Source: Thalassospira alkalitolerans
Lineage (GTDB): Bacteria > Pseudomonadota > Alphaproteobacteria > Rhodospirillales > Thalassospiraceae
Direction of reading: 5' to 3'
DNA length: 64,000 bases
NCBI RefSeq assembly: GCF_002115745.1
Contig: NZ_JFKB01000003.1
Span: 124,001-188,000 of the forward strand
Made by a program: the position numbers and the translations under genes. The notes beneath the pieces are model-generated. The model ran no database searches. It was given only the letters and a program-made list of their open reading frames with translations, and was not told the origin of the DNA. The stretch's first letter is position 1. The number at the start of each line of letters is the position of its first letter. Shown in pieces: positions 55,475 to 64,000 of this stretch.

Positions 55475-56494
55475 TTATTCAGCGGCGATTTGATCATTTT
55501 GGCGCTGATTTTCCGGATTGTCGCGATCCTCAGACAGTTTGGCGCGTAATTCGCCAATATCACGGATGCGCTTGATCTGATCAAAACAATCGGCGGCTTG
55601 GTCATGGCCCTTGCGGATCATCGCCACCCATTGCTTGATGCGCCCGGCCTGATGATTTTCGGTCGCGTCATCGGCCACCATCAAATCGATATAGGTCAAA
55701 AGCATGGTCAAAACCACTGACCAGCTTTGCTTGGCAAGGGTTTGCCCAACGTCATATGCCTTGATGCGATTGGCGATATCAGGGGCGGCAATCGCGCCAC
55801 GGCCCAGCATAAAGCTGTCGCATCCCGAAATATCACGGCATTTGGCGTAATCGGCGACGCTCCAAATTTCACCATTGCCGGTCATCGGGATTGAAATCGC
55901 CGCGCGGATACGCGCCAGATATTCCCAATGGGCGGGGGGCTTGTATCCTTCAACCTTGGTGCGGGCATGAACCGTCAGGTGCTGGGCACCGGCGGCCTCG
56001 ACCGCGCGCGCATTATCAAGATAAAGTTCCTTGTCGGCATAGCCCAACCGGATTTTCGCACTGACCGGCACATGGTCGGGCACCGCACGCCGTACCGCAG
56101 ATATGATGTTAAACAAGTTATCCGGGCATTTCAAAAGCGACGCCCCGGCTTCGCGTTTGTTCACCGTTTTCGATGGGCAGCCGAAATTGATATCAATCCC
56201 CGGTGCGCCAAGTGACGCGGCAAAGGCGGCATTTTCGCCCATCAATTCAGGGTCATGGCCCATCAATTGCACCAGAACCGGGGTGCCCGATGCGGTTTTG
56301 CCACCTTGAAGTAATTCCGGGCAATAACGATAAAACACATGCGCCGGAAACAGGTTTTGTGACACCCGGATAAATTCGGTAACGCATAGGTCAAAGCCGC
56401 CGGTCGCGCTCAGCAATTGCCGAACGCGCCAGTCAACCAGCCCTTCCATCGGTGCAAGCACCAGATGCGTCATCGTCATTTCATCCCGTGTCAT
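55475..56494 (-). CDS. dusC: tRNA-dihydrouridine synthase, DusC-like
   Basis: A 339-residue FMN enzyme reducing uridines in tRNA to dihydrouridine. N-terminal LVLAPMEGLVDWRVRQLLS, flavin-barrel motif VQLMGHDPELM, the catalytic DINFGCPSKTVNKREAGASLL with Cys106, and phosphate-binding MTGNGEIWSVADY and MLGRGAIAAPDI. The subgroup features (short C-terminal helical domain, APMEG start) agree with DusC rather than DusA/DusB; the U16 specificity of DusC is known from E. coli and is only inferred here. Start may be 56494 or one of the Met codons at 56479/56473. Confidence 0.88.
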   Translation of the reverse strand: MTRDEMTMTHLVLAPMEGLVDWRVRQLLSATGGFDLCVTEFIRVSQNLFPAHVFYRYCPELLQGGKTASGTPVLVQLMGHDPELMGENAAFAASLGAPGIDINFGCPSKTVNKREAGASLLKCPDNLFNIISAVRRAVPDHVPVSAKIRLGYADKELYLDNARAVEAAGAQHLTVHARTKVEGYKPPAHWEYLARIRAAISIPMTGNGEIWSVADYAKCRDISGCDSFMLGRGAIAAPDIANRIKAYDVGQTLAKQSWSVVLTMLLTYIDLMVADDATENHQAGRIKQWVAMIRKGHDQAADCFDQIKRIRDIGELRAKLSEDRDNPENQRQNDQIAAE

Positions 56495-56729
56495 GAATTT
56501 TATTGGCGGCTTTTACCACAAAAGGTGCCCCGATGCCGGTCAAAAATCACAGATCAGCTTTGCCCTGATCGCGGCGCGATTGCTCTTGGATGAAAGTATG
56601 AAATTCGAAATAAGGCGGAATGGACCTATTTTGGTCACGGTATCAGCGGGTTTGGGGCTCACCTTTAAATTCTCAATTAAAATAAAACAAAATGACCCGG
56701 CCAAATGGTCCGGGCAGGAGAGTGTGGAA

Positions 56730-56885
56730 ATGCTGTATATTTTTGAAACGGCCCTGGATGAAGTCGAAGCCGTGTCGCGTGACATGCGTGAAAATTTATC
56801 AAACCTTGATCGCGTAATGAAATCGACCGCAGAAAACTTGCAGATCCTTCGAGACAAGCTTGAACAGCCTGCCGCCAACGGATAA
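56730..56885 (+). CDS. Small protein of 51 residues, paralogue A
   Basis: Not a family I recognise. Start ATG 56730 has AGGAGAG 7 bases upstream; the frame is open back to 56493, but that part has no ribosome-binding site and reads as non-coding. Begins MLYIFETALDEVEAVSRDMR; the rest is a charged amphipathic helix ending LRDKLEQPAANG, likely a coiled coil. It aligns without gaps over its full length with the protein at 57151-57306 (about 24 of 51 identical), so the two genes are tandem duplicates, 265 bases apart. No signal peptide. Confidence 0.65.
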   Translation: MLYIFETALDEVEAVSRDMRENLSNLDRVMKSTAENLQILRDKLEQPAANG

Positions 56886-57150
56886 CAGCGTCGGAATTTT
56901 CCGTTTTGGTTTTCGTCTTCTTTGTTTATTTTCGATGCCTTGCGCAAGATATGGCGAAAGCCGCGATATAAAATTATGTGCGGATGTAGACCAATGGATT
57001 GCGCCTAGCGGTTGATCATAATCCCCGACACCTGTAGAAAATCGCCATGGACTTTTTTTGTCTGGATTGCCCCGTTTGGGGATGATTCGTCGATGTCCAA
57101 AACATATTCTAGTGGCCGAAACCATTTGGCCAGAACCGGGGGATCCTGAT

Positions 57151-57306
57151 TTGCTTTATATAATCGAAAAAGCGTTGACCGAAATCGAAGCCATGCCGCG
57201 CGACAAACGCGAAAATCTGGCCCATCTTGATGCTGAAATCAATGACGCGGTCGAGAAGCTGAAAGCTTTGAAAGAAAAGCTTGAAGCCACCACCGATAAA
57301 AAATAA
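57151..57306 (+). CDS. Small protein of 51 residues, paralogue B (TTG start)
   Basis: Starts at TTG 57151 with GGGGGA 7 bases upstream, giving MLYIIEKALTEIEAMPRDKR and ending LKEKLEATTDKK, exactly the same 51-residue length as paralogue A. Conserved positions: M-L-Y-I-x-E-x-A-L-x-E-x-E-A, R-D-x-R-E-N-L-x-x-L-D and K-L-E. The longer frame from ATG 57058 lacks similarity in its extra part. Followed by a strong terminator. Function unknown; predicted cytoplasmic helical protein. Confidence 0.65.
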   Translation: MLYIIEKALTEIEAMPRDKRENLAHLDAEINDAVEKLKALKEKLEATTDKK

Positions 57307-57332
57307 GTCGGGCATCTGCACAGATACCGATC

Positions 57333-57364
57333 AAGGTCGCGCTTTTGCGCGGCCTTTATTTTTG
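57333..57364 (+). terminator. Strong intrinsic terminator after small-protein gene B
   Basis: Stem AAGGTCGCGC / GCGCGGCCTT (57333-57342 with 57347-57356), TTTT loop, then TATTTTT. Lies 26 bases after the stop, which supports the reality of the upstream small gene. Confidence 0.8.
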
Positions 57365-57416
57365 TGGCGATTTGATCAACCCCCGCATGTGGAAATGCAA
57401 ACCGGAAAATTGGTCC

Positions 57417-58544
57417 TTAGGCTGGAATGCCAAGTTGGTCCGGGGATTTTTCGCGAACGTCCTGATGGCGGCGGCGCCAGAATGCGCTATCGCGAAAACG
57501 ATGTTCCTGACCATAGATTTTTCGGCGCTGGGTCAAAAAGTCATCAACCCCTTTTGAAACAGCGGCTCGGTATTTTTCAAGCGGGTCAAGGTCGTTTTCC
57601 AGATATGCTTTCGCGGCGTTGCTGGCTTGGGCTGCCATCCAAAGGGCGGTTGTCATGCCATGCGATGACAGCGGATCAAACGCCGCCGCGGCATCGCCCA
57701 CAGATGCCCAATTTTCGCCCGCTGCCGACGATAGCCATGTCGTGCCCGCACTTGCTAAAGACGGTGGCGATTGGACGGCGAAATGCGCGCTTTCGATCCA
57801 CTGTTTTATATAGTTTGTCTGCGATATCAGGCTTTCCCAATGTGCGACGTCATGGCTCATGCCGGATGGCAAAAGGTCAGGGTCGGAAAAATAACACACC
57901 ATAAGACGTTTGTCGGGAAGCAACGACGCATACCACCATCCGTTTGAGACCGCTTCAATCAGGGTTGCCGGTGTCGGTTCGACGTCGGGTTTGGTGTCGT
58001 CCTGACACAGGCAAGACCACGCGGTAACAAGTTGGTCCGCACGATGCATTTGATTGTTTTGTTGGCCAATAACCGCTTTGCGACCCGTGCAATCAAGCAC
58101 GAAACGGGTTTGAATGCTGCGTCCATCACCCAGAACCAATTGCCATCCGTTCGGGGTGCTTTGGGCATCGCGCAGGGTGGTTTGAAAAAGTTCCGGCCGG
58201 GTTTTCAATGCCGCGTCGCAAAGGTCGCGCTCAAAGACCGCCCGGTTAAGCACCATGCCCGCGCCTTCCAGATGGATGATCGAATTGCGTTCACGCAATT
58301 GATCATGTCCCCATGCGGAAAAGGTGGTGTTGGCATGACGGTGCCGGTCCGAGGTCAGAAGGCCCGACAGGCCAAGATTTTCCAAGATCGTATTGGCCGC
58401 CGGGGATAGGGTTTCACCAAGATGGGGCCCGTCACCGGGGGTGGGCGCAATCCAGCAAGGACGCAACCCGGCTTTTGCCAGTGCAATACAACTTGTTGCA
58501 CCGGCAATGCCCCCGCCAATCACCGCGATCCCGGTGGGCGTCAT
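57417..58544 (-). CDS. lodB: LodB-like FAD-dependent maturation enzyme
   Basis: A 375-residue flavoprotein of the tryptophan-halogenase/monooxygenase-like group: FAD-binding GIAVIGGGIAGATSC at the N-terminus, and WASVGDAAAAFDPLSSHGMTTAL, the second FAD motif, near residue 285. LodB/GoxB proteins are needed to generate the cysteine tryptophylquinone cofactor in their partner oxidase. The start codon overlaps the stop of the LodA-like gene by 4 bases (58541-58544), the standard lodA-lodB arrangement, which is the main reason for this call. Confidence 0.82.
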   Translation of the reverse strand: MTPTGIAVIGGGIAGATSCIALAKAGLRPCWIAPTPGDGPHLGETLSPAANTILENLGLSGLLTSDRHRHANTTFSAWGHDQLRERNSIIHLEGAGMVLNRAVFERDLCDAALKTRPELFQTTLRDAQSTPNGWQLVLGDGRSIQTRFVLDCTGRKAVIGQQNNQMHRADQLVTAWSCLCQDDTKPDVEPTPATLIEAVSNGWWYASLLPDKRLMVCYFSDPDLLPSGMSHDVAHWESLISQTNYIKQWIESAHFAVQSPPSLASAGTTWLSSAAGENWASVGDAAAAFDPLSSHGMTTALWMAAQASNAAKAYLENDLDPLEKYRAAVSKGVDDFLTQRRKIYGQEHRFRDSAFWRRRHQDVREKSPDQLGIPA

Positions 58545-60565
58545 TTTGGAAGATCACCGTCCGACGGTTTCCAGTCAAAACGCATTTCGACGTTGCTGCG
58601 GCCAACCTCGACAAACAGCTTTTCCGGGATTTCTTCCGGGCGGTTTTGGTCGGTCGGGCCGGGGCGGCTAACGACAAAGCCCATGCGCTGCCAAAGCGTG
58701 ATCATATTGGTGATCCCATCCCAATAACTGCCATTGGCATGATAGCCGATACCAGCAACACCGCGTGACCATGCAACGCGATTTTCAAAGAACTTCATAC
58801 GTTCTTCGGTCGAAAGGTCATCACGCATCAGTTCTTCGTAATATTTTTCCGGCAACACATCGATCGGCAAAAGGGCCGGCCACCAAACTGCGGTTGGGAA
58901 GTCCGATTGCATTTCGACCTGTTGGCAACTGAACGCGTCACATTGCCAAGGCAACCCCATCCAACGGGTCAAATCGCCGGGCATTTGCGCGCCGATGGGC
59001 GGTGGTGCGCCATTGCCACCGTCAAAGGCCTTTTCCGGGGTCAAAAGCCGCCCGATATTTTGGATCAAGCTGGGCCGGTCGCCAACGGCAAGACGGAATG
59101 GTTCCGCATTTTCATTGGTATTGCGCGCATACATTGCCGCAAGGCGCAGGTAATAGGTTAATTCTACGCCGGGATGGAATGCCCCGCCAGAACAAGGTTC
59201 CAATGCGGCCTCGGTCAAGGCTGCGGGCTGTAGGGCAACCTCGATATCGTCAAGTGTTGTGATGGCGTCGCTTTGACTGTTTTCAAAGTCATCGACAAAG
59301 TCACCATCGGCCCATGATTTCAAATATGAATATTGAAGTTTGGGGAATTGGAACCATTGCAGCGGACTGCCATCGTAATTGATCCCATCGCCCAACATGA
59401 ACGGCATTTTAAGGCGCTCGTCCTTATAGGCATTCGGGCCGTCATTGTAAGGATCGCGGAATTTTTTGAAAATGTTGTGTCGGAAGGCGCGATTGGATTC
59501 CGATGGATCGGCGATTTTGGCGATATAGGCCGGATCGGAAAAGTCCCCGACACCCAGCCAGCCTTGCCGCAGATTGGCTTCATTGGTCAACCATTCCATA
59601 AGCGCAAGGCGACGGAAAGTCGGATAGATGTATTTGCGGAATGAAAGCGGTGTTGTCGGCGACTGGCTCCAACCTTGGGTCACGTTTAAATCATCAATAA
59701 CGTCATGAAGCGTCGTAACAGGCGGGATTTCCGGGGCAAAGTTTGGTCCGACACAGGCAATCCATGCGCTTTCGGCATCCATTTCGCTGCCATCGGACAA
59801 TGTGACTTTGGCGGTGACCGGCCCGTCGCACCAATCGTCGTGCCAGCCATCATTGTCGGCAAAGCTTGTGATGGCGGCATTGACCGGGCTGTTTGATTTT
59901 CCATCCCCCGGCACGACCAGCAAACGACCGGCGTCGTCGGTGCGCAACTGACCAAGATTTACCCGTTCTGTGTTGTAAAAATGGCCATCCATGGAATGCT
60001 CTGGCAGTTTCCCATCATAATTGATCGATTTGCCGGATATTTTTTTGTTTCCGGGGTCGATAACAAGCATCTTTTCGCGGTCTGCATCGGAAACAAAATA
60101 CTGGTTGCGCATCTGTCCCGGAAGTCCCGGTGCCAATTCCTTGTTATCAAGCGGATTGTTAAAGCCGTACCAAGCGGCCTTGGTGTTGGCGACATGGACG
60201 TGCCATTCAATTGTTGTATCATCATCGGCGGTTACCTCGCCGATCACACGGTCCTGATCATCAAAGGCATAAACACGGAAACGCTGAACCTGCTTTTTGA
60301 TCAGCTGTTCGCCATCTTTAAAGCCGCCTTCGGGATTGGCGGGCAATCCGGGCACTTCGGGGGCATAAAACCATTTTGGACTCCCCCCGACGCGGGAAAT
60401 CCCGATTGCCGGATAAATGCCCAGCCGTGCAACCTTGGCACCTTCGGGGGCGGCTTTGGCACTGCCCGATGCAATGGCCGCCTTTGCGATCATCGGAAAC
60501 GCCGTCATCATGGCACCTGCGCCGATACCGGCCAGAAAGTCGCGACGTTTGATTCCGTTTTGCAT
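58541..60565 (-). CDS. lodA: LodA/GoxA-like quinocofactor oxidase with Tat signal
   Basis: A 674-residue member of the LodA family (L-lysine epsilon-oxidase, glycine oxidase and relatives), which deaminate amino acids and release H2O2 using cysteine tryptophylquinone. The segment LPWQCDAFSCQ has Cys542 and Cys547; by the family pattern one of them, probably Cys547, is linked to a downstream Trp. The N-terminus MQNGIKRRDFLAGIGAGAMM is a twin-arginine signal, so the enzyme should be exported folded, with its cofactor possibly made in the cytoplasm by LodB. Family core motifs such as IGISRVGGSPKWFYAPEVPG are clear. The exact substrate cannot be told. First gene of a lodA-lodB operon. Confidence 0.85.
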   Translation of the reverse strand: MQNGIKRRDFLAGIGAGAMMTAFPMIAKAAIASGSAKAAPEGAKVARLGIYPAIGISRVGGSPKWFYAPEVPGLPANPEGGFKDGEQLIKKQVQRFRVYAFDDQDRVIGEVTADDDTTIEWHVHVANTKAAWYGFNNPLDNKELAPGLPGQMRNQYFVSDADREKMLVIDPGNKKISGKSINYDGKLPEHSMDGHFYNTERVNLGQLRTDDAGRLLVVPGDGKSNSPVNAAITSFADNDGWHDDWCDGPVTAKVTLSDGSEMDAESAWIACVGPNFAPEIPPVTTLHDVIDDLNVTQGWSQSPTTPLSFRKYIYPTFRRLALMEWLTNEANLRQGWLGVGDFSDPAYIAKIADPSESNRAFRHNIFKKFRDPYNDGPNAYKDERLKMPFMLGDGINYDGSPLQWFQFPKLQYSYLKSWADGDFVDDFENSQSDAITTLDDIEVALQPAALTEAALEPCSGGAFHPGVELTYYLRLAAMYARNTNENAEPFRLAVGDRPSLIQNIGRLLTPEKAFDGGNGAPPPIGAQMPGDLTRWMGLPWQCDAFSCQQVEMQSDFPTAVWWPALLPIDVLPEKYYEELMRDDLSTEERMKFFENRVAWSRGVAGIGYHANGSYWDGITNMITLWQRMGFVVSRPGPTDQNRPEEIPEKLFVEVGRSNVEMRFDWKPSDGDLPK

Positions 60566-60582
60566 GGTTGTTCCGCCCCTGA

Positions 60583-60614
60583 ATAGTATGAAAAATGAAC
60601 GATTTTCATACTAT
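60583..60614. promoter_or_regulatory. 12-bp inverted repeat upstream of lodA
   Basis: ATAGTATGAAAA (60583-60594) and TTTTCATACTAT (60603-60614), 8-base centre, ending 17 bases before the lodA start codon and just above its ribosome-binding site. Likely an operator or a leader hairpin controlling lodAB. No regulator gene is adjacent. Confidence 0.5.
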
Positions 60615-60741
60615 CGCGCGTAAACAGCAGGTGGCAATTTGTGCTTTAGGGGAGTGCCGGGTGATTAATTGCTCTTAAGAGTAGTTATAAGAAGCAATTC
60701 GGTTTAAAAAATCATGCCGTGGAATTCTAGACAGGTCCTTG

Positions 60742-61800
60742 TCAATTGGTCGATTTAACGAGTGCAAGCATCTCTTCGACCGCCGCCGTCGGGTTGGTTG
60801 TTCCGGCCAAGACATCGGCTTCAAGTGTTTTAAGCCGCCCGGCAACATCTTCGCGTGCGGTAAATGTTTCCAGTAACCGGTCGCGCAACATCGTCCACAT
60901 CCAGTCGCGTTGCTGACGCGCCCGTTTGGCGGTAAATTCGCCTTCGGTTTCCATGATTGTGCGATGTTGAGTAATCAGGTCCCAGACCTGATCCAGCCCG
61001 TCATTGATCAGGCTGGAAACCATGATCGATTGCGGTCGCCAGTGCTGGCTGGTTGGTTGCAGGATACGCAGGGCCGATGAATATTCGCGTTTGGCTTCAC
61101 GCGCTTTGGCCGGATCGGCATCGGCCTTGTTGACCGCGATCAGATCGGCGATTTCAAGCACGCCCTTTTTGATGCCCTGAAGCTCATCGCCCGCGCCGGG
61201 CAACATCAGAACCAAAAAGAAATCGGTCATTTGCGCGACCATGGTTTCGCTTTGACCAGCACCAACGGTTTCAACCAGCACTACGTCAAACCCGGCGGCC
61301 TCGCACAATAATATGGTCTCGCGTGTCATGCGATTGACCCCGCCCAGATAACCGCTGCTGGGAGATGGGCGGATATAGGCATTGGGATCAATTGAAAGCT
61401 CGTTCATCCGGGTTTTATCCCCCAGGATCGAGCCACCAGACCGTGCACTGGTCGGGTCAACCGCCAGTACCGCGACCTTTTGACCCGCAGCCGTCAGGTT
61501 CTTGCCAAAGGCCTCGATAAACGTCGATTTGCCGACACCGGGCACACCGGTAATACCGATGCGTTGTGATCCGCCCGTGTGCGGCATCAAACGTGAAAGA
61601 ACATCCTGTGCCTGATCGAAATGCTTGGTATTGCGGCTTTCGACCAGCGTGATCGCGCGCGACAGAATGGTGCGGTCGCCAGCCAGAACGCCATCAACAA
61701 TCTGATTGGTCGAAAGAACCCGCCTGCGCACCGTTTTGCGCGGCTGGCCCTTGGGGCCGCCCGACAGGGTGCGCAATGTTTCCGGCACAGTTTCTGTCAC
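60742..61800 (-). CDS. meaB: Methylmalonyl-CoA mutase-associated GTPase MeaB
   Basis: A 352-residue G3E/SIMIBI GTPase (MeaB/ArgK) that guards loading of coenzyme B12 on methylmalonyl-CoA mutase and protects it from inactivation. P-loop GITGVPGVGKSTFIEAFG (Lys91), LAVDPTSARSGGSILGDKTRM, the switch region DVVLVETVGAGQSE, and guanine motif AVNKADAD. Lies 16 bases downstream of the mutase gene on the same strand, as in many methylotrophs and Rhizobiales. Confidence 0.94.
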   Translation of the reverse strand: MTETVPETLRTLSGGPKGQPRKTVRRRVLSTNQIVDGVLAGDRTILSRAITLVESRNTKHFDQAQDVLSRLMPHTGGSQRIGITGVPGVGKSTFIEAFGKNLTAAGQKVAVLAVDPTSARSGGSILGDKTRMNELSIDPNAYIRPSPSSGYLGGVNRMTRETILLCEAAGFDVVLVETVGAGQSETMVAQMTDFFLVLMLPGAGDELQGIKKGVLEIADLIAVNKADADPAKAREAKREYSSALRILQPTSQHWRPQSIMVSSLINDGLDQVWDLITQHRTIMETEGEFTAKRARQQRDWMWTMLRDRLLETFTAREDVAGRLKTLEADVLAGTTNPTAAVEEMLALVKSTN

Positions 61801-61816
61801 GATATTGCCTTCACGA

Positions 61817-63979
61817 TCAGGCCGCTTCCTCGGATGTTGCTGCTTTCAACTTTTCTAGCAGGTCCGATGCCGCTTCGGCAATCACGGTTCCGGGCGGGAA
61901 AATTGCTTCGGCCCCGGCTTGGTAAAGTTTGTCGAAATCCTGTGGCGGGATAACGCCCCCGGCAACGATCATGATGTCTTCGCGGCCGAGCTTATCCAAT
62001 TCGGCACGCAATTGCGGCACAAGGATTAGATGGCCTGCCGCCAGCGAACTTGCGCCGACGATATGAACATCGTTTTCAACCGCCTGACGTGCGGCTTCTT
62101 CGGGGGTTTGGAACAACGGGCCGATATCAACATCAAAACCAAGATCGGCAAAGGCCGTCGCGATAACCTTTTGACCGCGATCATGGCCGTCCTGACCCAT
62201 CTTGGCAATCAGGATGCGCGGACGGCGGCCTTCGGTTTCGGCGAATTCGGCGACCAGTTTATCGACCTTGGCAAGGGCTTCGTTGCCCGCACCAACCTCG
62301 GTCTTGTAAACGCCGGAAATGGATCGGATCACCGCCTGATGACGGCCATAGGTTTTTTCAAGCGCGTCTGAAATCTCGCCCACGGTGCATTTTGACCGGG
62401 CGGCCTTGATCGCAAGATCAAGCAGATTGCCTGTACCATGGGCTGCCGCATCGGCCAGCGCGCCAAGCGCATTGGCAACCGCGCTGTCATCACGTTCGGC
62501 ACGCAGTTTTTCAAGTTTGGCGATTTGCTGGCGGCGAACTTCGGCGTTATCGACCTGAAGAACATCGACCGGGCGATCATCGGTGGTGCGGTATTTGTTG
62601 ACCCCAACCAATGTCTGACGGCCACTATCAATTCGGGCCTGCGTCCGTGCTGCGGCTTCCTCGATGCGCATTTTCGGGATACCGGCTTCAATCGCCTTGG
62701 CCATGCCGCCCTGTTCTTCGACCTCGGCGATATGGGCCCATGCTTTTTCAGCCAAATCACGGGTCAGGCGTTCGACATAATAGGAACCGCCCCACGGATC
62801 GATCACATTGGTGGTGCCGCTTTCCTGTTGCAGGAACAACTGAGTATTACGGGCAATTCGGGCCGAGAAATCAGTCGGCAATGCCAAGGCTTCGTCAAGC
62901 GCATTGGTATGCAGCGACTGTGTGTGGCCCTGTGTTGATGCCATGGCTTCAACACAGGTGCGGATGACATTGTTAAACACATCCTGTGCGGTCAGTGACC
63001 AACCCGATGTCTGACTGTGGGTGCGCAGCGACAATGATTTGGGGTTTTGCGGATCAAACTGTTTGATCATCTTGGCCCAGATCATGCGCGCGGCCCGCAT
63101 TTTGGCGATTTCCATAAAGAAATTCATGCCAGTTGCCCAGAAGAACGACAAACGCGGCGCGAATTTATCAATCGGCAATCCGGCGGCCTGACCGGCACGG
63201 GCATATTCGATGCCATCGGCCAGTGTATAGGCCAGTTCAAGGTCCGCCGTCGCCCCGGCTTCTTGCATATGATAGCCGGAAATCGAGATCGAATTGAATT
63301 TCGGCATATGTTGCGAGGTAAAGGAAAAGATGTCCGAGATGATCCGCATCGAGGGTTTCGGCGGATAGATATAGGTATTTCGAACCATGAATTCTTTCAG
63401 AATGTCATTCTGAATGGTGCCTGAAAGCTGTTCATGTTTGACACCTTGTTCTTCGGCGGCTGCAATATAAAGCGCCATGATCGGCAAAACCGCGCCGTTC
63501 ATCGTCATCGAAACCGACATTTGATCCAGCGGAATGCCGTCAAACAGGGTGCGCATGTCATAGATGCTGTCGATTGCCACACCGGCCATGCCAACATCAC
63601 CGGTCACCCGCGGATGGTCGCTGTCATATCCGCGGTGCGTGGCAAGGTCGAAGGCAATCGAAAGTCCCTTTTGCCCGGCGGCAAGGTTGCGGCGATAAAA
63701 CGCATTTGATTCTTCGGCGGTGGAAAAACCGGCATATTGGCGGATTGTCCAAGGCTGCTGAACATACATGGTCGGATACGGACCGCGCAAAAACGGCGGC
63801 ATGCCCGGCATGGTGTTTAAATGATCCAGCCCCGCCAGATCATCTGCCCCGTAAATCGGTTTAACGTCGATGCCTTCGGGGGTGGTCCATGCCTCGGTCT
63901 TGACCGGGTTGGCTGGATTGGCATTTGTGTTGCCGCTGTCAAAAAGCGGCAGATCGGAAAAATTCGGGATCCGGGTCAT
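61817..63979 (-). CDS. scpA: Methylmalonyl-CoA mutase, single-chain
   Basis: A 720-residue B12 enzyme interconverting (R)-methylmalonyl-CoA and succinyl-CoA, the last step of propionyl-CoA use. The N-terminal barrel holds the substrate-binding [20 protein letters not shown] and [15 protein letters not shown]; the C-terminal B12 domain has the lower-ligand motif DGHDRG (in [16 protein letters not shown], about 594-604) and [10 protein letters not shown]. This is the large homologue of the heterodimer and is complete in one chain, as in ScpA of E. coli. ATG 63979 is 21 bases from the window end; AAAATAACC upstream has no strong ribosome-binding site. Confidence 0.96.
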   Translation of the reverse strand: MTRIPNFSDLPLFDSGNTNANPANPVKTEAWTTPEGIDVKPIYGADDLAGLDHLNTMPGMPPFLRGPYPTMYVQQPWTIRQYAGFSTAEESNAFYRRNLAAGQKGLSIAFDLATHRGYDSDHPRVTGDVGMAGVAIDSIYDMRTLFDGIPLDQMSVSMTMNGAVLPIMALYIAAAEEQGVKHEQLSGTIQNDILKEFMVRNTYIYPPKPSMRIISDIFSFTSQHMPKFNSISISGYHMQEAGATADLELAYTLADGIEYARAGQAAGLPIDKFAPRLSFFWATGMNFFMEIAKMRAARMIWAKMIKQFDPQNPKSLSLRTHSQTSGWSLTAQDVFNNVIRTCVEAMASTQGHTQSLHTNALDEALALPTDFSARIARNTQLFLQQESGTTNVIDPWGGSYYVERLTRDLAEKAWAHIAEVEEQGGMAKAIEAGIPKMRIEEAAARTQARIDSGRQTLVGVNKYRTTDDRPVDVLQVDNAEVRRQQIAKLEKLRAERDDSAVANALGALADAAAHGTGNLLDLAIKAARSKCTVGEISDALEKTYGRHQAVIRSISGVYKTEVGAGNEALAKVDKLVAEFAETEGRRPRILIAKMGQDGHDRGQKVIATAFADLGFDVDIGPLFQTPEEAARQAVENDVHIVGASSLAAGHLILVPQLRAELDKLGREDIMIVAGGVIPPQDFDKLYQAGAEAIFPPGTVIAEAASDLLEKLKAATSEEAA

Positions 63980-64000
63980 GGTTATTTTACCCCCAGATGG

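Noticed and set aside
56493..56729. Upstream extension of the 51-residue gene to 130 codons
   Set aside because: No ribosome-binding site at 56493, overlap with the dus start, and no similarity to paralogue B before codon 80.
60667..60697. Imperfect dyad ATTGCTCTTA / TAAGAAGCAAT downstream of meaB
   Set aside because: One-base bulge, long loop and no T tract; too weak to call a terminator.

Overview
The window reads as chromosomal DNA of a free-living, probably marine, alphaproteobacterium of about 55-60% GC by eye. The gene content (Urt/urease, BioMNY, glutathione-dependent formaldehyde oxidation, a serralysin-type type I exporter with a giant RTX protein, LodA/LodB) and the style of the proteins suggest a Rhodospirillales member such as Thalassospira. 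That placement is inferred from gene content, not from a search.

Layout. 1-7306: the end of the urea ABC transporter operon (urtC partial, urtD, urtE) followed by a complete urease operon, ureD-A-B-C-E-F-G, all on +. Together they import urea and hydrolyse it with a nickel enzyme. 7405-8291: an AHSA1-ArsR pair with a palindromic operator. 8465-10366: the biotin ECF transporter bioY / bioMN, with an intrinsic terminator between bioY and bioM. 10475-12530 (-): S-formylglutathione hydrolase and class III alcohol dehydrogenase for formaldehyde oxidation, with a divergent LysR regulator. 13562-14512: an AT-rich membrane/pentapeptide protein. 14549-15331: 3-hydroxybutyrate dehydrogenase.

15414-22259: a methionine/2-oxobutyrate locus. 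It has a TyrR-like ACT-PAS-AAA+ regulator (-), a divergent methionine gamma-lyase, an orphan periplasmic binding protein, and a PDH-E1-like ThDP enzyme that plausibly oxidises the 2-oxobutyrate made by the lyase. The divergent intergenic region carries three TyrR-box-like 18-mers and a sigma-54 promoter match. 22437-26658: HPP-CBS protein, YrbG-type exchanger, MarC-family protein and an M48 protease.

27158-55397: the dominant feature, a type I secretion locus. It consists of an ABC exporter with an unusual C-terminal tail, an HlyD-family adaptor, and one 24.3-kb reading frame encoding an 8090-residue RTX protein. That protein has an N-terminal RTX block, a roughly 530-residue Asp/Thr/Ser-rich linker, then thousands of residues of Ca-binding repeats punctuated by 13 copies of a cap module. 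The last cap copy is the likely secretion signal. There is no TolC-like gene in the window.

55475-63979: a dihydrouridine synthase; a pair of tandem paralogous 51-residue proteins that look undescribed; lodB/lodA (quinocofactor amine/amino-acid oxidase carrying a Tat signal, plus its maturation flavoprotein); and meaB with methylmalonyl-CoA mutase. The last two could drain the propionyl-CoA formed by the methionine locus.

Best candidates for new biology: the modular architecture of the giant RTX protein, the TyrR-box/sigma-54 control of methionine gamma-lyase, and the duplicated 51-aa gene pair.
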